NCBI RefSeq assembly: GCF_904848165.1
Contig: NZ_LR884459.1
Coordinates: forward strand, 3,410,001 to 3,474,000
Reading direction: 5' to 3'
Length of the DNA: 64,000 nt
Origin: Psychrobacter arenosus
Lineage (GTDB): Bacteria; Pseudomonadota; Gammaproteobacteria; Pseudomonadales; Moraxellaceae
Positions 53,989-62,202 of this stretch are shown here, one piece after another. Below the pieces are notes generated by a model that searched no databases, was not told where the DNA came from, and saw only the letters and a program-made list of their open reading frames with translations. Within the stretch, counting starts at the first letter, position 1; the number at the start of each line of letters is the position of its first letter. Made by a program: the position numbers and the translations under genes.

Positions 53989-56900
53989 TTAGTGCTCGCT
54001 AATTTTATTATTAATTAATTCAACAAGTTCGATAAGCTTTTTACCATCAAGTATAAAATTGGGAATCTCAATAATTTGTTTATTAGCTTCCTCAAATAAT
54101 CTATAACTAAGATGCTCAGTATCACTAATGATATTAATGACAAAGACCAACTTGGCGTCTATACCTTGTATCTTATTAAATATGTCTCTGCGTATCTTTT
54201 CACCATCATGTTGACTAATGGTCCAGTGTTTGAAGTCTACAAACACCTTATCATTTACTTGGAAGTCGAATATTTCAAACTGATTTTTAGGCATTTGATA
54301 TAAGTGTGGAAGGTCATACTGCTCCCATAAGACAGATCCACATACCTCACCAAGTGCACCCTTATAAATATTGTTAAACAAAATAGGCTGCAGCCAATGT
54401 TTGGAAGCTGGAAGACTAGTGGCATAACCGTGAGAGATAAAATGGCTCTTTAAAATTGGATGTTGCATCAATTTATCGAGCTTTGCAGAAGCCTCGCTTA
54501 CTTTATAAGAATAGGGCTGTTTATCTATTAGAATGTTGACCTCTCTATAGTCATCTTCTTGTTGGTAATAATAAGCAGATTTTGGTTCTGAAAAATTGGT
54601 ATAAAAGAAGCGATACTTCTTATTCGTGTTATCGTCGTATTGAGGGTGCTTTAAACAAACATTCCGAATCAATTGCCATTGATCAATCACTCCATCATTT
54701 ATAGCACCGTCTTTGAACCTCGCTAGCATTTGATAGATGGCATCACGTACTTTCATCATATCTTTTGATAAGACGGCATCAACTAATAGGCTGCTGTTTT
54801 GTCGATAGCTATTGACGGCTGCTGATATTTTCTGGAATTCTGGCAGTAAAGGCATGTCATCTAAGTCATCATGCCAACACTTAGATATCTCTCTATCTAA
54901 ATGCAGATGGATAGTAGGGGACTTCATATTAGTTCGACAGATGCGCCCCACTGCTTGAATAAGTATCTGCATGATATGCAAGCGATAATCATTAGAATGG
55001 TAAATGCTCTCTTGAGCGTATTGGTAACTATGCTGACCGATATACGCTAAAAACGCCTTTTGTAAGTATTGATGAAAATCGCTATAAGTTAACCCTGATA
55101 TCTTCAGATACTCTAGCTGATAGAGATGTTTGGCCAGGTCTTTATCGGTAATAGAACCGTTGCCATTAGTATTGACCAATACGTTCGTTGGTTTATCCAA
55201 ATACAGCGCATCAAAGTCAGTATAAGAGTCGGCATTAAAGGCGTTAATCTTGAGCAGCTCTCTGGGATGATTAGCCGGGATTGGAAATTGAATATTAATT
55301 CCTGCCCCTAGAGTAGCGTAAGTAGACAGTACAAATCGGCGTTTGCCTGTAGCCAAATCAGACTTAAGTTGCGCTAAAGTTTGTGTACTGTTGTCACCGA
55401 CGACGCTGACAATTTCCTCAGACGCATATCGATCTGAGTGTTGATGGTAATTACTTAATAACTGACAGAATTCATGGATAAGCTGAAGCTCTTGATCACG
55501 ATAGCCCTTACCTGATAGTAATAAAAAAGCAACAGTCTCTTGAGTAAGGTGAGCAGACCATAATCTAAATATCTTGTAGTACTGAGATAGCCGATAAATA
55601 TATTGCTGCTCGGGATACTGCTCCTTGATTTGAAGGGTAAGATCAGTGATATCGTCTTGATCCGCGCCATGCTCTCGACCGATCCCAAATAGCTCTGAAA
55701 GATGCTGCAAAACTTCTGATTCGCTCAGACCATTTGGTAGGCCTTGCCAATGTGTTTGAATATCTATTTGGTCATAGCGTGCTTTGCTAGCATCAAACTG
55801 TTGCTGCAAGGCCTGTTTATGATGGGGACTTAAAGTATGGAATGTGAAAGGCGCATTAGGATCAGCATTAAGACTTGATTGTAAGTAGTGAAGGTCATAG
55901 TTGCCCAGTCTACTCTTTATATTTGCGGTAGCTGACACGCCAACGACCATAAATTGACGACACCAGCTCAAGAGTATTAATTCAGCGGCGCAAGGGAAGT
56001 TGAAGCTGAGTACCTTGGAGCGTCCTGCATGACTTTCGCCATTGCTAATAGAGTGGTAGATAAATCCATGCTCATAAAATCTCGCTGATGGTAATTGCTC
56101 AGATGCTAAAGCAGGTACCGTATGCAGCCATGATTTACTAAGACGCTTATACTGTATTTCGTTAACAAGCTGCTTCACTGTGGCTTCTGGTAAATGAAAA
56201 AAATCTAAATAACTACGAGCAGCATCCTCAAAGCTAATGCCAACGGTGTCTCGGCGCTGAAAATAGTAATTATTAGCTAGCATGGCAAGACCGCCTTTAA
56301 ACCATTCAATAAAATACCTGTGTTGGCCTAAAAGCTTACCCAAGGTAGTTTTTTGCCCTTTTTTACCTAGGTCTTTTTTATCAAAATTGATCCATAAAGT
56401 ACTGTGCTCATAATCAGGCTCAATAGTAATAATCTTGTCATTAGCATCTGCTAAATAATGAGTGCTTTTGTCATAGAAAATGAAAGAGGTATGATTATTC
56501 TCCTCTCGACTTTTTAAGCTTAGGTCTGTTTTAAACTCTTCAACAACGTTTTGCGACAGTTGTCGAAAGTTATTTTCAATTTCACTAGGGGTTACCGGTT
56601 GCTTGGTGAGCTTGTGCTGAAGTATTAAGTTGGTAGGAAGTTTTGACTCGCGAAGACGTGAGGCGACCTGCCGGACAGTAGGTACGAGCTCTAGAGTATT
56701 GGTTAGACCTTGCTCAATGATATAGCTTTGCAGTACCTGTTTAGAGGCGTCAACCTCATCGATAAATAGGGTCGTGTGGTACTCGCTCAGTAGCTCTGAA
56801 AAAGGCATAAGTGGTTGTACGAGAGTCTGATAAGGATAGACGAACTTTGCCACACTCATAAAGAGTACTGAGCGTTCAGTAGTTAATACGGACGGGAATA

Positions 56901-57423
56901 GCTTGCTAACCCACTGCCACTGCGGATCAGTTTTAATCAATTCTATTCTATCTGCAATGACAGGATGTTTATTGCGCAGAGTATTGGATACTAGTCTGCT
57001 AAGCTCACTGCCTTTTTTATTAAGGATAGGCTCTAATACTTGCTTTAAAGCTAAGTTATTTAGGCCTTTTATGGCTTCTTTGACACTGAAGCAATCGTAA
57101 GAGGGGAATAGCCTTGCGATATCATGTTCACATTCACTAAAATGTGCTATGAAAGCATCTTTAGTACTTTGAACAAATAGCACCTCTCGCTCAAAATACT
57201 CACTCTTGCCATGAGCTTGCAAACGTCGTTTAAGGTCTTTGAGGGGTAGGTTTTTTTTGAGTGGCGTAATGAAGATAATCTTACGGTTGGTTTGACGTAG
57301 GGTATCTATGTGCGTAGCGATATACTCTATGATGGAATAAGTCTTACCACTGCCTGTCGGCATATCGAGTAGCAACAGACCTAAATTTTCAGGTTGTAGA
57401 TAATGCTCTAATATGGTCTTCAA
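53989..57423 (-). CDS. Helicase with C-terminal PD-(D/E)xK nuclease-like domain
   Basis: 1144 residues starting at TTG (57423), with AGGAGG eight bases upstream. SF2-like helicase: Walker A MPTGSGKTYS is near 21-30, with almost no sequence before it; the Walker B-like TLFIDEVDAS is near 219; motif VI IQAVGRICRTNMKSP is near 817-830. The C-terminal region (about 1020-1070) has GEVCGSVLWEQY, FEIFDFQV and VFVDFKHW, the spacing and D-x-K of restriction-type nucleases. So one chain could both unwind or move along DNA and cut it. It forms a two-gene operon with the 705-residue partner. A 17-bp palindrome lies about 100 bp upstream. Likely a defence cargo of the element. Confidence 0.78.
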   Translation of the reverse strand: MKTILEHYLQPENLGLLLLDMPTGSGKTYSIIEYIATHIDTLRQTNRKIIFITPLKKNLPLKDLKRRLQAHGKSEYFEREVLFVQSTKDAFIAHFSECEHDIARLFPSYDCFSVKEAIKGLNNLALKQVLEPILNKKGSELSRLVSNTLRNKHPVIADRIELIKTDPQWQWVSKLFPSVLTTERSVLFMSVAKFVYPYQTLVQPLMPFSELLSEYHTTLFIDEVDASKQVLQSYIIEQGLTNTLELVPTVRQVASRLRESKLPTNLILQHKLTKQPVTPSEIENNFRQLSQNVVEEFKTDLSLKSREENNHTSFIFYDKSTHYLADANDKIITIEPDYEHSTLWINFDKKDLGKKGQKTTLGKLLGQHRYFIEWFKGGLAMLANNYYFQRRDTVGISFEDAARSYLDFFHLPEATVKQLVNEIQYKRLSKSWLHTVPALASEQLPSARFYEHGFIYHSISNGESHAGRSKVLSFNFPCAAELILLSWCRQFMVVGVSATANIKSRLGNYDLHYLQSSLNADPNAPFTFHTLSPHHKQALQQQFDASKARYDQIDIQTHWQGLPNGLSESEVLQHLSELFGIGREHGADQDDITDLTLQIKEQYPEQQYIYRLSQYYKIFRLWSAHLTQETVAFLLLSGKGYRDQELQLIHEFCQLLSNYHQHSDRYASEEIVSVVGDNSTQTLAQLKSDLATGKRRFVLSTYATLGAGINIQFPIPANHPRELLKINAFNADSYTDFDALYLDKPTNVLVNTNGNGSITDKDLAKHLYQLEYLKISGLTYSDFHQYLQKAFLAYIGQHSYQYAQESIYHSNDYRLHIMQILIQAVGRICRTNMKSPTIHLHLDREISKCWHDDLDDMPLLPEFQKISAAVNSYRQNSSLLVDAVLSKDMMKVRDAIYQMLARFKDGAINDGVIDQWQLIRNVCLKHPQYDDNTNKKYRFFYTNFSEPKSAYYYQQEDDYREVNILIDKQPYSYKVSEASAKLDKLMQHPILKSHFISHGYATSLPASKHWLQPILFNNIYKGALGEVCGSVLWEQYDLPHLYQMPKNQFEIFDFQVNDKVFVDFKHWTISQHDGEKIRRDIFNKIQGIDAKLVFVINIISDTEHLSYRLFEEANKQIIEIPNFILDGKKLIELVELINNKISEH

Positions 57424-57718
57424 GTTTTTGGCCTCCTGCCTAGATAATTATCCATTAAGTGTTTGATTATTAAATCTTACTCAATTTAACTAGGAAGGAG
57501 AAGGTGCGACAATTAAAGACACGACAACTGTTGTCGTTTGTATTGTTAATTTAATTGGGGCCTATATAGAGAAGGGCGCTTTGGGAATAGAGAGGATTAT
57601 TGCAGAGACGAAGTAGGGGAGCAGTTATATAGGATAAAATGCGCTTCGCTCAATATGCTAATGGGAACCTGGCCAGTAAGCTGAATTGATAGGCATAACT
57701 ACTCAGCACCAATAAATA
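57424..57718. other. Intergenic region before the helicase operon
   Basis: 295 bp without a gene. Near the helicase end it contains the palindrome at 57521-57537; the rest, towards the small gene at 57719, shows nothing recognisable. Confidence 0.4.
57521..57537. promoter_or_regulatory. Perfect 17-bp palindrome, candidate operator of the helicase operon
   Basis: ACGACAAC-T-GTTGTCGT is perfectly symmetric around one base and lies about 100 bp upstream of the TTG start at 57423. A related half-site GCGACAATT occurs at about 57506-57514. Likely bound by a dimeric repressor that is not encoded next to it. A similar CGACAGTTGTCG occurs inside the helicase gene near 56552. Confidence 0.5.
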
Positions 57719-58204
57719 TTAATAATGATGAGTGAAAGATTCAGGCTCATCTATGGGTAAACTGATACTGGCATAGCTTTTAGCTAAATTACTAGAAAGC
57801 TGTTGTAAATACAGTAGGTGGCTCTCTCTAATGATAATCTCATCGAGATCACAATTATCATGCTCTCTTAAGACACGATAGATCAAAATAATACACGCTT
57901 GAGTAAAAAAGTAATCATCGCTGAAGTTATTAGAATCCAAATATAGATAGCTTCTCACTATTTCATTCAAGTCTTCGATCAAATGTTGCTCGTGAGCGCC
58001 TGAGTTATATAGAGATAAAGCTTGATGTAAATCATGAATAAGTTGAAATTGATTTGTCGACAGCTTCAAGTCTGGAATATTGGCCAGTACCTCATCTAGC
58101 CCATAAGATTTAGGAATAGATTCGAAAAGCTGCCGATATTTCCCAAATTCCGAGTTAACATTCTCTGCAATATTTTCAATATAGGGGGTTAATTCTAAAT
58201 ACAC
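57719..58204 (-). CDS. Small helical protein at the end of the second type I operon
   Basis: About 161 residues from the GTG at 58204, chosen because GGAGG lies eight bases upstream; the frame opens at a TTG at 58219. All-helical and acidic by composition (YIENIAENVNSEFGKYRQLF; IPDLKLSTNQFQLIHDL). No family recognised. It lies 72 bp after the YgjP-type metallopeptidase on the same strand and is probably the last gene of that operon. Confidence 0.65.
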   Translation of the reverse strand: MYLELTPYIENIAENVNSEFGKYRQLFESIPKSYGLDEVLANIPDLKLSTNQFQLIHDLHQALSLYNSGAHEQHLIEDLNEIVRSYLYLDSNNFSDDYFFTQACIILIYRVLREHDNCDLDEIIIRESHLLYLQQLSSNLAKSYASISLPIDEPESFTHHY

Positions 58205-58276
58205 TGCGATATCCTCCAATACTAAACTTAAAAGATATATTTGATTGGTATGTAGTTAAAATAGTAAAAACAAAGC

Positions 58277-59035
58277 TTATAAGTTATCTGATAAACCATT
58301 GCCTGACCAAGTCTCTTCACTAAGAGGCATCTGATTTAGCATATCTCGTCTCGATTGCCAGTCAGGCATATGAGTATCCAAAATTGCTTTGAATTGAGTG
58401 TTATGATTTCGCTCTTTAAAATGGGCAAGCTCATGTAAGATAATATATTCAAGGCAGTTTATAGGTTTTTTTGCCAGCTCAAGATTTAGCCAGATACGAC
58501 GATCTTCAACACTACAGCTGCCCCACTTTGTCTTCATTCTTTTGACTTGCCAACTCTCCACTGATACTCCAAGACGAGTGGACCACTTATCTAATAGGCC
58601 AGGTACTCGAGCTTTGAGACGCAAGCGATAATAGTCATTTAAGAGTTTGGCTTTATTTCCAGTAGTGGTATTAGGACTGACGTATAATTTTAGCCTACCA
58701 CTTTTGAGCTTAACTTCATTAGGCTTATTTTGCCCATTACTTATCTCTATGACTTCTAAGCGATAGCGTCTGCCCCACAAGTAATGCGTTTCCCCACTGA
58801 TCATCTGCCGAGTAGACTGACGCTCTTGCTGCGCAAAACTAGCTTGCTGCCGGCGAATCCATGAAATACGATGGATGACAGCCATTCTTATAGCAGTATC
58901 TGTCATAGCCTTAGGCGCAGATACTCTTACCTCTCCATCAGGAGGCATAACGCTAATATGTAAATTTTTAATATCTTTACGGCTTAGCTGAATGTCCAGC
59001 TCGCCAATTTTGATAAGCGTTAATTTAACAGTCAC
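58277..59035 (-). CDS. YgjP/SprT-like zinc metallopeptidase (DUF45)
   Basis: 252 residues starting at GTG, overlapping the HsdR stop by four bases. The zinc motif HELAHFKERNH near 199-209 and the preceding MKTKWGSCSVEDRRIWLNLEL segment are typical of the DUF45/YgjP family. Such genes are commonly found immediately after hsdR in type I restriction operons. Their role there is not established; proteolytic control of the restriction subunit is one idea. Upstream HsdR and downstream small protein are on the same transcript. Confidence 0.88.
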   Translation of the reverse strand: MTVKLTLIKIGELDIQLSRKDIKNLHISVMPPDGEVRVSAPKAMTDTAIRMAVIHRISWIRRQQASFAQQERQSTRQMISGETHYLWGRRYRLEVIEISNGQNKPNEVKLKSGRLKLYVSPNTTTGNKAKLLNDYYRLRLKARVPGLLDKWSTRLGVSVESWQVKRMKTKWGSCSVEDRRIWLNLELAKKPINCLEYIILHELAHFKERNHNTQFKAILDTHMPDWQSRRDMLNQMPLSEETWSGNGLSDNL

Positions 59036-62000
59036 TTATATTCCTGTTGTGCTTTAACCAGATTAATCAGCTGTTCAATGTCAGCATCAACTTGATACTC
59101 TGAAATCACCTGATGAACCGCATTTTTGATGCGTCGCTCTTTAATCAAGTGACCTTGCCAATCGGCCTGCTTGTTTAGTCTAATAGCCGCGTCTACCTTA
59201 TCCGCAAGCGCTTCATCTTGGCCTAGGTTGTCATACAGTGCGCGTTTTGCAGCTGTATTAATGCTATCAGGATAGCGGTCACCCTGTGCTGTACTAGTAG
59301 GGTTCATAACCTTAGCAGCAAGTTGTTGGATCTTTTCTAAATACTCTGCATATTTAAGGGCTTTTTGTCGACGCTGCTCAATAAGTTCGCTGAGTAGGGC
59401 GGACATGTGCTCATAGTATTTGGGATTCACTGGATTTTCGTCAACGATAGTTTTGCGAACGTTGTTCTCAATAGTCTCGGCAACGTTTTCAGGATTGCTA
59501 GCAATATCTTCTGGAAGGGCTTTTATCAGAGCATCCGATCCTTGGTTGACGATTAATTCAATAAGGCCTAAATCTTCAAAGTCTATAACCGTTTCACTAG
59601 GATCTGCATCGATATAGCTGTCTAGTATGCGGCGCATTTTAGGCTCATAGCTCTTCATGTCGATATAATCGCCACTCATGAGTTTGATGCTATTACGTAC
59701 CGCGTCATAGTGCTTCACATCCTCTTTGATACGAGTTATCTCATCGTCATTATAACCTGCTTCAATCATCTCATTGGCGATGTTGCCGTAGGAGCGTATA
59801 AGCTTTGATACGCTCTTATAAAGAGTAAGTCGTAGCTGCTCTTTTTCGAGTCTATCAGCATCAGATATATCGTCACTGGGGCAGAAGTAAGCGGCGTAAT
59901 CTTGAGTATTTCTAGGATACTTAACAGGCTCGCATAGGCCTCGAACCATCTCTAACGCATCATCAAGATTCTGCTTAGCGTGGGTCAGTCGGTCTTTTAA
60001 CAGACCTTTCACATCCTCATCATCGTAGTTTGCAAAGGCACCTTGAGTATAGACATTAATCGTAGCTTGTAAGGACTGGAACAAGTCTTGATAGTCCACA
60101 ATATAGCCGTATTCTTTATCTTCGCCGTCTAAGCGGTTAACGCGGCAAATGGCCTGAAACAAGTTGTGATCAGCCATCTTCTTATCAATATATAGATAAG
60201 TGGCAGAAGGGGCGTCAAATCCAGTTAGCAGCTTATCTACAACTATCAATAGCCGCATTTGTCCTGGTTCATCTTGGAATCGTTTTTTCACTGATTTTTC
60301 GAAGTCTTCTGCTTTAGCACCCGCTTCTTGCTCACTGATATCATAATAGTCAGCAATCATTTTGCGATAAGTATGAAACTTAAATAGCTTTTCAGTCATA
60401 CCTTCGCCAGTTTCTTCACCTTTAATGCTATCAGCAGTAGGTAGATAGCTAGTCACAATCGCTACCTTGCCATTTAACTGGGATTGACTAAATAGCTCAT
60501 AGCTCTTACAGGCTTGATAGATACTGCTACAAACCAACATGGCATTGCCACGGCCATTCATAAGCTGGGGACGTGTTTCCATGTCAAATAAGATATCGTC
60601 AACAATACGTGATATGCGTGTCTGGCTAGACAGAACACGCTGCATGGTGCCCCATTTTTGCTTAAGTTGAGATTTTGCAATATTGGTAAGACCTCGGGTA
60701 TTGGCATCAAACCAAGCATCCACCTTCTTGGATGAGGTCAGTCGTTGATCAATATCACGAGCTTCATAACGTAAGTCTAATACCACGCCATCAGCAACTG
60801 CTTCATCAAACTTATAGGTATGAATAAAAGGGCCAAACACTTCGATAGACTTTTTCTTATCTTTTTTAAGCAGAGGGGTGCCCGTAAAACCGACGAACAT
60901 GGCATCAGGCAGTAATGCTTTCATTACGCTATGCAGCTTACCTGACTGAGTCCGGTGACACTCATCGACAAAGACAAACAAATCCCCTTTAGGGCTAAAG
61001 TCTGACGGCAGGCTGGCTTGAATCTCTTTAATGAAATCTTCTGTATCTTGAGAGTCCTCTTCATCATCTTCTGTATGACGACCAAATTTATGGATTAAAG
61101 AACACAGTAGCCAAGGGTTAGGTTGATTCAGGTTTTTAATTAGATCAGCACCGCTTTTCGTGCGATAAATCTCCTCATTCACACCAAAAAACACTTTCTC
61201 GATTTGTTCATCAAGCTCAGTACGGTCCGTAATAATCAATACACGGCTATTGGTGATATTCTCACGAATCCACTTGGCCATCCAAACCATGGTCAAGCTT
61301 TTCCCCGAGCCTTGAGTGTGCCAAATGATGCCATCTTTTCGCTGTGCAATATGCCTTTTTGCCGCTTGAATGCCAAAGTATTGATTGTGACGGCAGGTCT
61401 TTTTGACCCCAGCGTCAAAGACAATAAAATTGTTAATAATATCTAAAAATCTGTGCTTGTTGCAGACATTATGCAAATGAAAATCTAAAGCATGATCGGT
61501 AAAATCTGCATCTGCTAATGTGAGGTGTGTGGGTACGCTAGTATCAGACTGAGGGGTATGGTGAGGGTTGGCTTCTTTCCATTCTAGATAGTACTTCTCA
61601 GGGGTTTCAATAGTGCCATATCGCAGACCTTGGGTATCATTGCCGGCCATGACTAATTGTGTCGTGGTAAAAAAACTGCGAATAAACTCTTTTTTCTGAT
61701 TGTCTAAGTTTTGATGAATACCTTCTGTGACATTGACGGTAGAGCGTTTTAGCTCAATCACACCCAAAGCAATGCCATTCACATAAATAACGATGTCCGG
61801 ACGTTTTTTATTCTCGCCCGCAATGGACACTTCTTCCGCTATGGCAAAATCATTGGCGTCGACATCATCCCAGTCAATCAGATTGATTGTCTCAAAGCGT
61901 TCGCCAGCACCTTTCTTTTCCTTAACGCCATAGCGCAGTAGGCTATACACCGCTTTATTAGCATCATACAGTTTAACGCCACTGCCTAGAGCGGCGGCTT

Positions 62001-62202
62001 TTTGAAGCGTATTAATAGCGCGTCGTGTTAGGGTAGGGCTAATATTGCGGCTGGCTAGCCATTGTTCTAATATCTCGACTTCAATATTGCTATTGTTGGC
62101 TCTGTCTTTAAAGTCACCCAGATAGCGATAGCCGAGCGTGTCGGTAAAAAAGCGTATTACACGTTTTTGCGTGAGTCTTTCTATGTGAGTGACGTTACTC
62201 AT
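59032..62202 (-). CDS. hsdR: Type I restriction enzyme, R subunit (second system)
   Basis: 1056 residues. N-terminal nuclease RPDIVIYVNGIALGVIELKRS (D ... E-L-K near 138-154), helicase motor with Walker A WHTQGSGKSLTM near 297-308, a DECH box (VFVDECHRTQ) near 411, GFTGTPLL near 437, and motif VI FQAICRVNRLDG near 680. The C-terminal helical domain is intact. It is of the EcoR124/HsdR_N type and not a recent copy of the HsdR at 22.8 kb, which has a DUF4145 lead. It overlaps the upstream gene by eight bases. The matching hsdM and hsdS are not in the window and probably lie beyond 64000. Confidence 0.93.
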   Translation of the reverse strand: MSNVTHIERLTQKRVIRFFTDTLGYRYLGDFKDRANNSNIEVEILEQWLASRNISPTLTRRAINTLQKAAALGSGVKLYDANKAVYSLLRYGVKEKKGAGERFETINLIDWDDVDANDFAIAEEVSIAGENKKRPDIVIYVNGIALGVIELKRSTVNVTEGIHQNLDNQKKEFIRSFFTTTQLVMAGNDTQGLRYGTIETPEKYYLEWKEANPHHTPQSDTSVPTHLTLADADFTDHALDFHLHNVCNKHRFLDIINNFIVFDAGVKKTCRHNQYFGIQAAKRHIAQRKDGIIWHTQGSGKSLTMVWMAKWIRENITNSRVLIITDRTELDEQIEKVFFGVNEEIYRTKSGADLIKNLNQPNPWLLCSLIHKFGRHTEDDEEDSQDTEDFIKEIQASLPSDFSPKGDLFVFVDECHRTQSGKLHSVMKALLPDAMFVGFTGTPLLKKDKKKSIEVFGPFIHTYKFDEAVADGVVLDLRYEARDIDQRLTSSKKVDAWFDANTRGLTNIAKSQLKQKWGTMQRVLSSQTRISRIVDDILFDMETRPQLMNGRGNAMLVCSSIYQACKSYELFSQSQLNGKVAIVTSYLPTADSIKGEETGEGMTEKLFKFHTYRKMIADYYDISEQEAGAKAEDFEKSVKKRFQDEPGQMRLLIVVDKLLTGFDAPSATYLYIDKKMADHNLFQAICRVNRLDGEDKEYGYIVDYQDLFQSLQATINVYTQGAFANYDDEDVKGLLKDRLTHAKQNLDDALEMVRGLCEPVKYPRNTQDYAAYFCPSDDISDADRLEKEQLRLTLYKSVSKLIRSYGNIANEMIEAGYNDDEITRIKEDVKHYDAVRNSIKLMSGDYIDMKSYEPKMRRILDSYIDADPSETVIDFEDLGLIELIVNQGSDALIKALPEDIASNPENVAETIENNVRKTIVDENPVNPKYYEHMSALLSELIEQRRQKALKYAEYLEKIQQLAAKVMNPTSTAQGDRYPDSINTAAKRALYDNLGQDEALADKVDAAIRLNKQADWQGHLIKERRIKNAVHQVISEYQVDADIEQLINLVKAQQEYK

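Noticed and set aside
56537..56568. Second operator CGACAGTTGTCG inside the helicase gene
   Set aside because: It resembles the upstream palindrome but is shorter, lies in coding sequence and could be chance; not listed as a site.
57424..58276. Toxin-antitoxin pair beside the helicase operon
   Set aside because: Only one small gene is present and it fits as the tail of the restriction operon. No second small overlapping gene was found.
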